From Nafulsella turpanensis ZLM-10 (GTDB taxonomy: Bacteria; Bacteroidota; Bacteroidia; Cytophagales; Cyclobacteriaceae): a stretch of 64,000 nt of DNA. The stretch lies in contig NZ_ANNU01000008.1 of the NCBI RefSeq assembly GCF_000346615.1, positions 124,001 to 188,000 of the forward strand, given 5' to 3'. Both the position numbers and the translations under genes were made by a program. Under the pieces are notes generated by a model that was not told the DNA's origin, did not search any database, and worked only from the letters and a program-made list of their open reading frames with translations. Each line of letters starts with the position of its first letter. Positions within the stretch are counted from its first letter, which is position 1. Of this stretch, positions 17,051 to 26,956 are shown piece by piece.

Positions 17051-18157
17051 ATGCCTGATCAACATCCTGAATACCCACAACTCTTCTGGAGCATGAGCCT
17101 GGGAAACCTGATTATTAAAAACAGGGCTGGCCTTGCCCCCATGACACGCACCTCTGCCGAAGAAAACGGAGTACCCTCTGCCCAAATGGTTCAGTATTAC
17201 AGTCGTTATGCAGAGGGCGGTTTTGGCCTGCTGATTACAGAAGGCACCTACCCCGACGAAGCTTATAGCCAGGGATACCTTAATCAACCTGGAATCGCCA
17301 ACAGGCAGCACATAGAAGGCTGGAAAAAGGTTATTTCCAAAGTACATGGGGCAGGTGCCCGTATTTTCTGCCAGCTCATGCATGCCGGAGCACTCTCGCA
17401 GGGAAATATTTATAAGCAAGAAAACATTGCCCCTTCGGCCATTCAGCCTAAGGGGGAGCAGTTAGGTTTTTATGGTGGAGAAGGCCAATATCCCGTGCCT
17501 GAAGAAATGAGCAGAGAAGATATTCAACAGGTCATAAATGGCTTTGCAAATGCGGCCCTTAATGCACGTGATGCGGGCTTCGATGGGGCAGAAATTCATG
17601 GAGCCAATGGATATCTGCTAGACCAGTTCCTGACGGACTACACCAATCAGCGAACGGATGAATATGGTGGAAGCACCGAAAACAGGGTACGGCTGCTGAT
17701 AGAGGTATGTCAGGCCGTGCGGGAAGCGGTAGGCGATGATTTTCCAGTAGGTATTCGCATATCACAGGCAAAGGTGAATGACTATACTCATAAATGGGCC
17801 GGAGGAGAAGAGGATGCCCGCATCATATTTAGCAGCCTGGGTAAAGCAGGCCTGGATTTCCTGCATGTAACGGAGTATCAGGTAGGTGAAGCAGCCTTTG
17901 CAGCAGGTGGACCCAGCCTTGCTTCACTGGCAAAAAAATGGGGGAGACTGCCTGTTTTCGCCAACGGCAGCATCACTACAGGAGAGCAGGCCGAGAAGCT
18001 CCTGGAAAAAGAGGAAGTAGATTTGGTGTGCATCGGTAAAGCAGCCCTTGCAAACAAGGATTGGCCTCTGAAAGTAGCCCGTGGAGAAGCCCTGGAGCCT
18101 TTTAAACCCGAAGCTTTCTTTAACCCCAATGCAAAACTAAAGGAATTTGAACTGTAG
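17051..18157 (+). CDS. Alkene reductase, Old Yellow Enzyme family
   Basis: The 368-residue flavoprotein has the OYE landmarks. APMTRT lies near residues 29-34, and EIHGANGYLLDQFL carries the substrate-binding pair H183 and N186. DYTNQRTDEYGG follows, and phosphate-binding FANGSITTGEQAE and VCIGKAALANKDWP lie toward the C-terminus. It should bind FMN and reduce activated C=C bonds using NAD(P)H, in the cytoplasm. It is probably co-transcribed with the MDR reductase upstream and ends at a hairpin terminator near 18.33 kb. No close regulator is present. Confidence 0.92.
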   Translation: MPDQHPEYPQLFWSMSLGNLIIKNRAGLAPMTRTSAEENGVPSAQMVQYYSRYAEGGFGLLITEGTYPDEAYSQGYLNQPGIANRQHIEGWKKVISKVHGAGARIFCQLMHAGALSQGNIYKQENIAPSAIQPKGEQLGFYGGEGQYPVPEEMSREDIQQVINGFANAALNARDAGFDGAEIHGANGYLLDQFLTDYTNQRTDEYGGSTENRVRLLIEVCQAVREAVGDDFPVGIRISQAKVNDYTHKWAGGEEDARIIFSSLGKAGLDFLHVTEYQVGEAAFAAGGPSLASLAKKWGRLPVFANGSITTGEQAEKLLEKEEVDLVCIGKAALANKDWPLKVARGEALEPFKPEAFFNPNAKLKEFEL

Positions 18158-18327
18158 AAATGGAGTGGAAAATAAATAATTGTATTTATTCATTATCTAA
18201 AACCACCTGATCCTTTAAAATTCAGAAACAGAACGTACACCCTCCTTCGCAACTATTTGCCCTTGAAAAAGAGCCTTTTCAGCGAAACGGGCAAAACAAA
18301 TTTTAAACAAAACTATTCCGGAACAAG

Positions 18328-18365
18328 AAGGCAAGGAGTCTTTAGCTTCTCCTTGCCTTTTCTAC
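18328..18365 (+). terminator. Rho-independent terminator
   Basis: An 11-bp perfect stem (18328-18338 with 18349-18359) and 10-base loop are followed by a T-rich tract. It lies between the convergent OYE and peroxiredoxin-like genes and probably serves the OYE operon. Confidence 0.75.
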
Positions 18366-18368
18366 CGT

Positions 18369-18881
18369 TTAAGCTTCTCCCCTGGCTGGATAATCATTTT
18401 GTTTAATGTATTGCAGCCCCTGCAAAAGCTCCTCCAGGTTAGGTCTGGTAAAAGGCATACTTTGGATTGAATAAGCATAAAGGCTTTTATCAGGCTTAAT
18501 TAAAAAAAGACCCGGCTCGCTAAAAACATCAGGCTCCCCCTCCTTTATTCCATGAGAAACGGATAAGCCCCACTTCCTTGCCTCTTCGATGGATAAACCA
18601 TAGGCCAGCTTCAATTTATCAAGCCCCCATTCTTGATAGGTTTTTTCGGCCCGTTCTTTGGAGTCTGAACTCGCTGCTACCACCCGGATGCCCATATTTT
18701 CAAACTTCTCCACCAACTTAGCCAGCTGCGGCACATATGACCTACAAACAGGGCAGTGGTAGCCACGGTAGAATAGCAGTAAAGTCATAAAATCTGCTTC
18801 ATTCGCCTGTTCCGTACTCCAGCTTTCTCCATTTATCAGCTTTAAGCTTAATTCTGGTACTTCTTCTCTTGGTCTCAACAT
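18369..18881 (-). CDS. AhpC/TSA-type peroxiredoxin-like protein
   Basis: The 170-residue thioredoxin-fold protein carries CPVC (C43 and C46) at the N-terminus of helix 1, after the strand TLLLFYRGYH. It resembles the peroxiredoxin-like AhpC/TSA group in which the peroxidatic cysteine sits in a C-x2-C motif. No signal peptide is seen, so it acts in the cytoplasm, probably as a peroxidase or thiol-disulfide enzyme. It is convergent with the OYE gene and divergent from the Dph6-like gene. Confidence 0.85.
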   Translation of the reverse strand: MLRPREEVPELSLKLINGESWSTEQANEADFMTLLLFYRGYHCPVCRSYVPQLAKLVEKFENMGIRVVAASSDSKERAEKTYQEWGLDKLKLAYGLSIEEARKWGLSVSHGIKEGEPDVFSEPGLFLIKPDKSLYAYSIQSMPFTRPNLEELLQGLQYIKQNDYPARGEA

Positions 18882-19081
18882 AAAACAATAGTTTATTGAC
18901 TGAAAATATTGTTGTTTAGATACTATTTGGTACGACCCTTCGTAAAGCGTGGTTTGGCAAAAGGACCCAAAAGGAAAGCGAGCACAAAGACAATGCTTAT
19001 ACTTGCACTGATGAGCTGAACTTTAAAAAGTTTTATCTTTCGGTAAAGAACTTAATTGTTTGGTGACAAATGGATTTGTAA

Positions 19082-19786
19082 ATGAAGAAAAAAGTAAGCC
19101 TATCGTGGTCGGGAGGAAAAGATTCGGCCTTTGCCCTGTATAAAGCATTACAGCAGGAGAAGTTGGAGGTACTAAACCTGCATACCAGCTTTAACGACCA
19201 GCTAAAAAGGGTGGGAATGCATGGTACACCCGAAAGTCTCATCGAACTGCAGGCAGCCGTAATTGGCCTACCACTCTACAAAATATACATTCCGGCCGCC
19301 AGCAGCAATGAGGCGTACGAAGCCGCCATGCTTACCTTTTACCGGCAGCAAAAAAAAGCAGGTATCGAAGCCATTGTTTTTGGCGATATTTTTCTGGAAG
19401 ATTTAAGGGCGTATCGTGACCAGCTTTTGAAAAAAGCCGGACTGGAGGGTATTTATCCTCTCTGGCAGCAGGATAGCCGGCAACTGATCCAGGATTTTAT
19501 GGCAGCAGGTTTTAAGACAACCATCTGTGCAGCCGATGCAAAATATTTTGGAAGAAGGGCCGCAGGACAAGTTATTGACCAGCCGTTTATCGACCAGCTA
19601 CCGCCCGAGGTAGATCCATGCGGAGAAAGGGGCGAATTCCACACCTTCGTGTCGGAAGGCCCTGTTTTTAAAGAGCCTGTCCCATTTAAAATAGGCGAAG
19701 TACTGGGCAAAAGCTATGGAATGGGGAAAGGCACAACACAGAGTATCGACTTTTGGTTTGCTGATATTAAACCGGTGGAGGAATAG
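19082..19786 (+). CDS. Dph6-like ATP pyrophosphatase
   Basis: The 234-residue protein starts with an ATP-pyrophosphatase motif SWSGGKDSAFALY (SGGKDS at 10-15). It also has the downstream family marks GDIFLEDLR and the CGERGEFHTF segment near the C-terminus that is diagnostic of diphthine-ammonia ligase relatives. In eukaryotes and archaea Dph6 amidates diphthine on elongation factor 2, which bacteria lack, so the bacterial role must differ and is unknown. The gene stands alone and meets the giant surface-protein gene at a shared hairpin terminator. Confidence 0.85.
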   Translation: MKKKVSLSWSGGKDSAFALYKALQQEKLEVLNLHTSFNDQLKRVGMHGTPESLIELQAAVIGLPLYKIYIPAASSNEAYEAAMLTFYRQQKKAGIEAIVFGDIFLEDLRAYRDQLLKKAGLEGIYPLWQQDSRQLIQDFMAAGFKTTICAADAKYFGRRAAGQVIDQPFIDQLPPEVDPCGERGEFHTFVSEGPVFKEPVPFKIGEVLGKSYGMGKGTTQSIDFWFADIKPVEE

Positions 19787-19811
19787 TATTCCGCTGGGCT
19801 CAAACTAAAAA

Positions 19812-19858
19812 TCCGGGAAAAGCAGGGAGATATAGATCCCCCACCGCTTTTACCCGGA
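19812..19858. terminator. Convergent hairpin terminator
   Basis: TCCGGGAAAAGC at 19812-19823 pairs with GCTTTTACCCGGA at 19846-19858, with one bulged base and a 22-base loop, between convergent genes. A T-rich run follows some 16 bases further on the plus strand. Confidence 0.55.
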
Positions 19859-19920
19859 CTCCGTTCACCACTAATTTTTTATTCCAAAAAAAGCCTCTTC
19901 ATCAGCTAAAGCCCGGCTGC

Positions 19921-22900
19921 TTAGCGTATCAGCAAAACGTCACCTATTTTATTGATGGTTTTCCCGTCATTCAGCTCTGCTGAAATTTTATAAATATAGG
20001 TATCTGAATTACAGAGGCGACCTTTATAATAGCCATCCCAGCCCTGGTTTACATCATTCGTACTGAAGACAAGCTCTCCCCATCGGTTAAATATCTGGAA
20101 CCGGTAACTAGTCACGCCTCCTTTTATATGCGGATGGAAGACATCATTCTGGCCGCCTCCATTGATATGCCCACCATTGGGGCCGCTGGTATTAGGTGTA
20201 AAGGCATTGGCCATCTTCACCTCGCCACCACCTACAGCCCGAACAGCACGCTCGACCACTACAGAGTCCATACAACCCTGTTCACTGCGCACCAGCAGCT
20301 TAATTGTATATGTACCCGGCTGCTGGTAATAATGAACAGGCTCAAACTGGTCTGCCCCTTCGTAGATGGTTCCGTCGCCAAAATCCCACTGGTACCAAAC
20401 ACCGCGCTCTGAATAGTTGGCCACATATACTGGTTCTTCGGGCACATATACCTGCTCCTTGCGCACCACAAAATCGGCTGTTGGTTTAGGATATACCCGC
20501 ACCACCTCCTCGGCCGTTATACTTCCGTTGGCCGTGGCCGTACGGTTATAAGCATGTAAAGTAACATGGTAAATACCGGGTTTATTATAAGTATAACTTG
20601 GATTGATAGCCGTAGAAGTACCGACTCCGTCTCCAAAATCCCAGAAGTAGGCTTCCTCATCTGTATATTCAGAAGTATTGGTAAAGTTAACCGTTACCGG
20701 CCAGCAACCTTCTGTTTGTTCCATACTGAAGGACAGCTGCGGCGCGGCATCATCGACCTGCACATTCATTGAATAGGATTCAGAGCAGAAACCATTCGAA
20801 ATGGTCATGGTAATGGTAAAGGCTCCGTAAGTGTTGTAGGTGTAGCTGCCGGGCTGCGTTTTTTGCATTTCCTTTCCGTCGCCGAAATCCCATGTGGTGG
20901 TAAACTTATCAGCATTGGGGGTGGTATTGGTAAGCTGGTAAGCTGCATTCGGCAGGCTTTTATGTAGTCCATCCAGGGTAAAGGAAGGAGGCAGGGCCGG
21001 ATATACTACCACCTCACTGCTAATGCTGTCTTTGTGTCCCTGTGCAGTTGTTCCTACATATATCACTTCATAAGTAAGCGGATTACCGGTGGTATTGGTA
21101 AACAAAGTGGCATCATACACATCGGAGAGCTGACGGCTGTAATCGACCTGTCCTTTTACACCTGCATACCAGTAGCCGTTACTTACATTTGTCTTTTGCA
21201 AAATAAATTCCGGAACTTCCGGTAAACAGAGGGTATCTTTTTTCGGCGTCAGGCTCAGGCGGATGGCAGGATAAACTATAATAAGTTGCTTACTGCTACT
21301 CGTACATCCGTAGGTGGTATTATGGGCCGTAAGAGTAACTTCATAAAATTTACTGGCCTCGCTTGTGTTGGGGTAGCGGTGAGTCACTTCCGCCGCACCG
21401 CTTTTAAGGGGTGCGGAGCCATCGCCCCAGTTCCAGGTATATTCTACTCCCGGAATACGGTTCGTGTTAACAAACTTTATTTTCTGATTACTGTAAACTT
21501 CCGTTCCTGGTGCTACTGTAAAAGAAGCACCCACGGCAGGCTGTACGGTTATTTCCTTTACAACAGAATCGGCACAGCCACCGGCATTTCCGGCTTTGTA
21601 CATAACAGAGAAAACTTTTTGCTGTGCAGTTTTATTTTCGAAAACATAATGCAGCATCGTGCTTCCAACAAAGGCATAGTCGGCTGCTCCAGCTTCTTTT
21701 ATATACCAGCCACTATGGTCCTCCACCGCGCCCAGTGAGCGATTGGTAAAGTTAACTGCCAGCGGAGCACAGCCTTTTAGCACATCGGCATCGAAATCTG
21801 CTTTTACTTTGGGGTGAACAATTACCCGCATGGAGGAGTCGGCGGTACAGCCATTGGCAGAGGTAGCAACCAGCCGCAGGTTGTAGTGCAGCGGGCGGCT
21901 GTAAGAATCGTTCCGGTAAGTGTGGGCCGGAGGATTCTTTCCTTCCGAAGTAGTCCCGTCGCCCCATATCCAGGTATACTGCATGTCTGCCGCATTGCCT
22001 GCCGTCTGGTGCTCCACTTCCACCACAAAAGGCTCGCAGGCATCGGTTTTAATATTGAAGTAAGGTTTTGGCTCCGCAAATACGGTTAGCTGCACACTAT
22101 CGGCCGTGCTGCAGCCAGCGGCATTTTCGGCAATCAGTTTAATCTGGTAGTTTTTCGTCTGGCTGGTTTCGTTCGTGAGTGTGTAGCGCACAAAAGTATC
22201 ATCGGCAGCGGCTGTTTTGCCGGAGCTGTAAATCACTTCGCCGGTCTGCACATCACTTACAATCCAGCTGCGGAAATCGCTGTCGAGCTTTCTGCCGGAA
22301 ATCATGGCATCAAGGCTACCGCAGGCTTCTTTTGGATAAACCTCGAAAGTGGCTACGGGGTCTTTCTTTACTTCTATGCTTATACCTTCGGAAAGAGATC
22401 GTACACATTCGCCCCCTTCTATTTCGGCGCTGACTTTCAGGTACACCTTAAACTTACCCGATTCGAGAAAGGTATAACTAAAAGCATTCTTTAAGTTGCC
22501 TTCAATCAGTCCCGGCTCCACCTTTTGTAAAGAAGCGGTGGCTACATTTTCGATATACAACTCATAGGTAGCTTTTGCAGAATCGCCCACGGTTAAGTTC
22601 TTAAAACTGGCCTTCAGCGGTCGACAACCATTGCCTTCCAGTGCGGCCAGTTCCAGGACCGGCTCATGTACCACAACCGGATTTACAACTACCTTCTCTG
22701 TCCACTCGCCCACACAGCCATAGAAGTTAGTGGCAGACAGGGTAATGGTATACTCTTTCGGCGCTTCGCCATAGGCTGGCCTGTTGTAGGCCACATAGAA
22801 ATCACCATCCATTACACCTGCTTCGGCAGCATTGGAGGGCTCTTCTGAAAAGCTCCACTGGTAGTCGCTGATACCGGCTGGTAAATTTACCTTCAGCTCA

Positions 22901-25434
22901 AATACGGCAGAATCGCAAGCCTGCAATACGGGTTCAGCAGAAAACTGCGCCCATGGATTTGGATATATTCGGTAGGTGTTTATTGCAGGAATAATGCAAA
23001 TTCCTTCCTTTTCGGCCGAAAGTACCAGCTGGTAGTCGAGGTATTTAAAGCTGGTATTTTTAAAGGCATAATCCAGTGTATCGAAAGCTGCTTCGCCTCC
23101 ACGTTCCCGGCTAATTTCGTCTATAATTTTTCCGTCCAGTAAAACCGTCCAGGTATAGCGGTCGGCCTGTAGCTCCCGGGTGGCTTTGTTAGTGGCAAAG
23201 CGAATGGTTTTAGGCGAGCAGTTTGGCTCAAAAGGGCTGTAGGTTGGAATCGTTAGGTATCCGGCTGCCGCACCTGAACGTACTTTTACCAGCACAGGTT
23301 TGCTATCGATAGCACAGGTGTTAGGCTCATTGGCTTGTGCCCGCAACCAGACAGTATAAGTCTCGACACTATCATTCGGATTATAGAAATTGCTATAATC
23401 GACATACTGCTGGCCCTCCTGCAGGGGAATTTCCTTGGTAGCCACACTGTCGGATATGTGCAGGGTATAGGAAACACCTGCCGGGAAACGACTGGCCGGG
23501 TTCAGCGAAAAAGACTCGTTTGAGAAGCGAATAGTATCGCCGGTACAGACAAGGCCGCCTGCATAATTGTTCCCCAGTTTGGCAACAGGCAATTCCATCA
23601 GCTCCAGCGTATCGACTTTAATGGAAGAGCAACCGGCATGGTTCGTTACCTTAAGTGCCACCACATGAAGACCGGCTTCCTGAAAAGTCCAGTTGATTTT
23701 ACCTTTCCCGGTTTTATCGGCATCGAAAGTGCCGCTGGCCTGATTTTCGGAGGTATAATTCATATCCCACTCCCAGCTTTTAATTTTGTCGCCGGGTACG
23801 GAAGAAGCCTTACTTTTGTCTACAAAGGTAGTCGTGAGACCGGCACAATAACCTTCCGTGCTAAAGTCAGATAGGGGGTCTTCTAAAATTGAAACCGTGT
23901 TTTCCTCGACTGTACTACAGCCGGTGGCATTATTCCTCGCCACTACCCGAACACGGTAGCGCCCTGGCTGTGTAAAAGTGGCCGTATACACATCTGCTTT
24001 CTCTAGCAGCTTTACTCCTGCCCCGCTCTTTATCGCCTCCCCTTCCAGGCTGTCGGGGCTATTTGCTGTACTGTTTCTTTTGTAGAGCTGATAGGTATAG
24101 GTGAAATCTTCGTTACTGCCCATCGTGTGACTAAAAGCAGCTGTAAAGTTTAGCTGCCCCAAATCTCCTGCACAAATATCCAGCTTATTGCCGGCTACAC
24201 CATTTATAGAGGATGACACAGATGGCGCGTCAATCAACTCTATATATTGCTCCTCCACACTGGCACACGCGGCACCACTTACCTTTAGGTTCGTTACCTT
24301 CAGGCGCACCAACTGCTGGCCCGGCTTAGGAAAACCAGCAGGGAGAATTACTATCTGCTTATTATGGATTTTCTGTATCTCTCCACTTGCCACATCCACA
24401 ATTTCCCAGTCGTAGCGGACATCTTCCGGTAAAATAATTCCGGCGCCCACACTGTAGCTGCCGTGCAGCTGCACCTCTTCATTCGGACAGAAGGCTTCCT
24501 TTTCATTTTCTTTTTTATTTGTAATCGTGATTTCTGCTTTCGGCTGAGCAACTACTTCTATAATGGCTCTTTCCTGTATAGGATCATTCCCGTCGGCCAG
24601 CGGATTGCAGTAATTCCAATTATTGAGGGTTACTTCAAAGCGCTCCCCTACTTTCGCCGTAGCCGGTATAATAATAGTTGCAGTTTTATTGTAGGGTGCA
24701 GATGGTCCCTGTGCCTTCTCTTCATATTCTTTTAAATCGCCTTCCAAAGGATTGTCAGTCACAATCTGATTACCCACTTTTACCCCTCCGGTAATAGTAT
24801 TTTGGGTACCATAGACAAACTGTGTGGTACGCGATGGCCAGTTAAAATGGCTTTTCTCTTTTGGTGGAGTACAGTTCCAGCTGCTGTTATCTTCAAAGTT
24901 CACCTCCACTTCGGAGCCTGCACATACGTAGTATTTTGTTGGATTGAGCAGCAGGCTACCACCATTGGCATTATCCTTATCCCACACGATAACGGTACCA
25001 GACTGTTTAGGAGTGCTGCAAAGTTTATTATTAACCACCGCCTGAACAGTAACAGGATAGCTACATTTTGCATTTGCCCGGTCCGGGCCATATTCGAAGG
25101 TTGCTTCGCGCATTCGGTAAACATAAGCCTTCAGGTTCTCATCATAGCCAAGGCTGTCTATCTGGTTGATATCATTCGCTCCACCATAGCGCTTCTTGCC
25201 CATTCCCCAGTTAATTTCTACCTGCAGTGCGGTACGTGGCACTGCCTTTAATGTGTAGAAAGTAAAATATTTTACCCTGCCGGTTACAGGTGCACAAAAG
25301 CCTAACTGGTCGAAGCCTGCATCACTACCGGGCGCAAGTATACTACAGTCGTCCTGTTGCTGGGCATTAGCGCTACCCAGCTTTACCATGCTTAAAATAC
25401 AGAATATTAAAATAAATCGTAGATGTTTCTCCAC
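19921..25434 (-). CDS. Giant PKD-repeat surface protein with T9SS type B C-terminus
   Basis: The protein has about 1,837 residues, an N-terminal signal peptide (MEKHLRFILIFCILS..., cleaved near SANAQ) and many PKD-like beta domains with DFGDG or WNWGDG signatures. It ends in the gliding-motility-associated type B sorting domain: AFTPNTSGPNGGHINGGGQN, then IFNRWGELVF, NQGWDGYYKG and the final VLLIR. It is therefore exported by type IX secretion and is a surface or secreted adhesin-like or matrix-binding protein. The frame is open to a GTG at 25461, but I choose the GTG at 25434 because AAGGAG lies eight bases before it and it gives a standard signal peptide. The ligand is unknown. Confidence 0.9.
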   Translation of the reverse strand: MEKHLRFILIFCILSMVKLGSANAQQQDDCSILAPGSDAGFDQLGFCAPVTGRVKYFTFYTLKAVPRTALQVEINWGMGKKRYGGANDINQIDSLGYDENLKAYVYRMREATFEYGPDRANAKCSYPVTVQAVVNNKLCSTPKQSGTVIVWDKDNANGGSLLLNPTKYYVCAGSEVEVNFEDNSSWNCTPPKEKSHFNWPSRTTQFVYGTQNTITGGVKVGNQIVTDNPLEGDLKEYEEKAQGPSAPYNKTATIIIPATAKVGERFEVTLNNWNYCNPLADGNDPIQERAIIEVVAQPKAEITITNKKENEKEAFCPNEEVQLHGSYSVGAGIILPEDVRYDWEIVDVASGEIQKIHNKQIVILPAGFPKPGQQLVRLKVTNLKVSGAACASVEEQYIELIDAPSVSSSINGVAGNKLDICAGDLGQLNFTAAFSHTMGSNEDFTYTYQLYKRNSTANSPDSLEGEAIKSGAGVKLLEKADVYTATFTQPGRYRVRVVARNNATGCSTVEENTVSILEDPLSDFSTEGYCAGLTTTFVDKSKASSVPGDKIKSWEWDMNYTSENQASGTFDADKTGKGKINWTFQEAGLHVVALKVTNHAGCSSIKVDTLELMELPVAKLGNNYAGGLVCTGDTIRFSNESFSLNPASRFPAGVSYTLHISDSVATKEIPLQEGQQYVDYSNFYNPNDSVETYTVWLRAQANEPNTCAIDSKPVLVKVRSGAAAGYLTIPTYSPFEPNCSPKTIRFATNKATRELQADRYTWTVLLDGKIIDEISRERGGEAAFDTLDYAFKNTSFKYLDYQLVLSAEKEGICIIPAINTYRIYPNPWAQFSAEPVLQACDSAVFELKVNLPAGISDYQWSFSEEPSNAAEAGVMDGDFYVAYNRPAYGEAPKEYTITLSATNFYGCVGEWTEKVVVNPVVVHEPVLELAALEGNGCRPLKASFKNLTVGDSAKATYELYIENVATASLQKVEPGLIEGNLKNAFSYTFLESGKFKVYLKVSAEIEGGECVRSLSEGISIEVKKDPVATFEVYPKEACGSLDAMISGRKLDSDFRSWIVSDVQTGEVIYSSGKTAAADDTFVRYTLTNETSQTKNYQIKLIAENAAGCSTADSVQLTVFAEPKPYFNIKTDACEPFVVEVEHQTAGNAADMQYTWIWGDGTTSEGKNPPAHTYRNDSYSRPLHYNLRLVATSANGCTADSSMRVIVHPKVKADFDADVLKGCAPLAVNFTNRSLGAVEDHSGWYIKEAGAADYAFVGSTMLHYVFENKTAQQKVFSVMYKAGNAGGCADSVVKEITVQPAVGASFTVAPGTEVYSNQKIKFVNTNRIPGVEYTWNWGDGSAPLKSGAAEVTHRYPNTSEASKFYEVTLTAHNTTYGCTSSSKQLIIVYPAIRLSLTPKKDTLCLPEVPEFILQKTNVSNGYWYAGVKGQVDYSRQLSDVYDATLFTNTTGNPLTYEVIYVGTTAQGHKDSISSEVVVYPALPPSFTLDGLHKSLPNAAYQLTNTTPNADKFTTTWDFGDGKEMQKTQPGSYTYNTYGAFTITMTISNGFCSESYSMNVQVDDAAPQLSFSMEQTEGCWPVTVNFTNTSEYTDEEAYFWDFGDGVGTSTAINPSYTYNKPGIYHVTLHAYNRTATANGSITAEEVVRVYPKPTADFVVRKEQVYVPEEPVYVANYSERGVWYQWDFGDGTIYEGADQFEPVHYYQQPGTYTIKLLVRSEQGCMDSVVVERAVRAVGGGEVKMANAFTPNTSGPNGGHINGGGQNDVFHPHIKGGVTSYRFQIFNRWGELVFSTNDVNQGWDGYYKGRLCNSDTYIYKISAELNDGKTINKIGDVLLIR

Positions 25435-25815
25435 TGATGCTGCTCCTTCTCTTCTTGTCACTTACCAGTTCAGGAAACCATTCCTGAACACTTTGTAAAA
25501 ATAGCCCCAACCAGCGCGTTTAAGCAGACCGCATCGGGCAGACAACTTACAGGGATCATAAAACAGCTATATTTTAACCTGATTGTATCTTTCTGATAAT
25601 CAAGCTTTCTGCTTCTACTAATTATTACTAAGCCGGACAGGAAGGCTTAAGAAAAGGCGAAAGGAAAATTAAGCAATTTACCTATTGAAAATCAGGCATT
25701 TGTTACAGCAGAAGCTTTATTGGCTAAAAGGGCTTCCGTCGGGAGTGGGAGAAAAAAGCCTGCAAAGGAGGTTTTTAGCGTTGAAAAGAAGAAAAAGTAC
25801 ATGAAGGAGACCAAA
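25435..25815. other. Intergenic region upstream of giant surface protein
   Basis: The region holds the promoter and leader of the surface-protein gene; no reading frame or RNA is recognised. It ends at the hairpin terminator of arsM. Confidence 0.4.
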
Positions 25816-25858
25816 AAACAAAGGAAGAGAGAAACCGTCTTCCCCTCTTCCTCTGTTT
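25812..25858 (-). terminator. Rho-independent terminator of arsM
   Basis: A 14-bp stem with one mismatch (25816-25829 with 25845-25858) and a T run on the minus strand lie about 36 bases past the arsM stop. Confidence 0.8.
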
Positions 25859-25893
25859 AAGCTGGTTAATTTCCGAATGAATAAGGGCTGAAT

Positions 25894-26862
25894 TTAGCAG
25901 CAACCGCCCCCATTATAATGATAAGTCGATTCAGAAATAAAAATATCTTCCCGACCTAAAGAAGTAAGGGCGGCAGCGGTTTTATCGCAGACCGCCAGGG
26001 GCTGATTAAAGAGGAGCGTATGGCCTTTACGGTCGTCGAAATACTCCTCATCGCCAACATAAATGGCCGTTTTGCCGGTAAACACACAGGGGCCGTCGGC
26101 TGGCATAGGGTCTTTGATGGCACAAACTTCCACACTTTCAATCAGGATGTTCTCTTCGACTGCATAATGATTCGGAGAAAGTAAACGGTAAGGTCTCCTG
26201 GCACGGATTTCAATAGTTCCAAAACCTACGGAAGTAATCAGGTCGATATACTGCTGCAGAGGTAGGGAACCACTCAGGCATAATGCCCGCAGCTGCTCAT
26301 CTTCCTTCAGCGCTTCCGGCATCGCTGTTTCGCAAACAGGGTCCGAAAGTACTAAACGGCCATGAGGCTTGAGCACCCGGTACATTTCTTTCAGGGCCCT
26401 CTTCAGCTCTTCCTCCTTAAAAATATTAAACAGGCAGTTTTGCGCGGCCACATCTACCGAAGCATCGGCTACCGGAAGGTGCAGGGCATCTCCTTTTTCC
26501 AGCCGTACGAAATCGGAAGAGAACCAGGGGTTCTGCTCCTCGGCCTCCTTAAAATTCTGGCGGCTGGCCTCCAGCATTTCATCTACCACATCTACGCCTA
26601 TTACCGCACCCGGCCTCCTGCTAAAGTAGGCAAACTGAAGCAGCTCCATGCCACCCCCTACGCCAACATACAATATAGAAGGATTATTGACCAGGTCGCG
26701 CGGGTGCACCGTACTGCCACAGCCATAATTCATTTCCAGCATTTTCTTCGGAATACTCAGTTCAGGCAGCTGCCAGATGGGAGTAGTCGTACAGCAAAGC
26801 CCTACCTGCGGACTCAGTGCCGCCTGGCGATATAATTCTTCGGTAGCATTTAAATAGCTCAT
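25894..26862 (-). CDS. arsM: Arsenosugar-type arsenite methyltransferase ArsM
   Basis: The 322-residue SAM-dependent methyltransferase has the SAM-binding loop LYVGVGGGMELL (near 64-75) and an acidic DVVDEML. Its cysteine positions suit arsenite binding: C23-C24, C48 (NYGCGS), C143, C177 (SDPVC) and C195. The protein ends in the Cys-rich tail YNGGGCC typical of the ArsM branch associated with arsenosugar synthesis. It should methylate arsenite to dimethylarsenite in the cytoplasm, the substrate of ArsS. The ArsS gene lies about 17 kb away on the other strand. A strong terminator follows. No ArsR-type regulator or arsenite permease gene is intact in the window. Confidence 0.9.
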   Translation of the reverse strand: MSYLNATEELYRQAALSPQVGLCCTTTPIWQLPELSIPKKMLEMNYGCGSTVHPRDLVNNPSILYVGVGGGMELLQFAYFSRRPGAVIGVDVVDEMLEASRQNFKEAEEQNPWFSSDFVRLEKGDALHLPVADASVDVAAQNCLFNIFKEEELKRALKEMYRVLKPHGRLVLSDPVCETAMPEALKEDEQLRALCLSGSLPLQQYIDLITSVGFGTIEIRARRPYRLLSPNHYAVEENILIESVEVCAIKDPMPADGPCVFTGKTAIYVGDEEYFDDRKGHTLLFNQPLAVCDKTAAALTSLGREDIFISESTYHYNGGGCC

Positions 26863-26956
26863 GATTCTTTTTTTGTACAGGCCTGTATTTTGAGGCCCTT
26901 CTGTAAAGTAGTAAGAGCAGGGCGTATATTCAAAATTACAATAAGTTTTGCCGGTT

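Noticed and set aside
21286-21738. Antisense reading frame in the giant PKD gene
   Set aside because: No motif or start signal; the sense frame is a strong T9SS protein.
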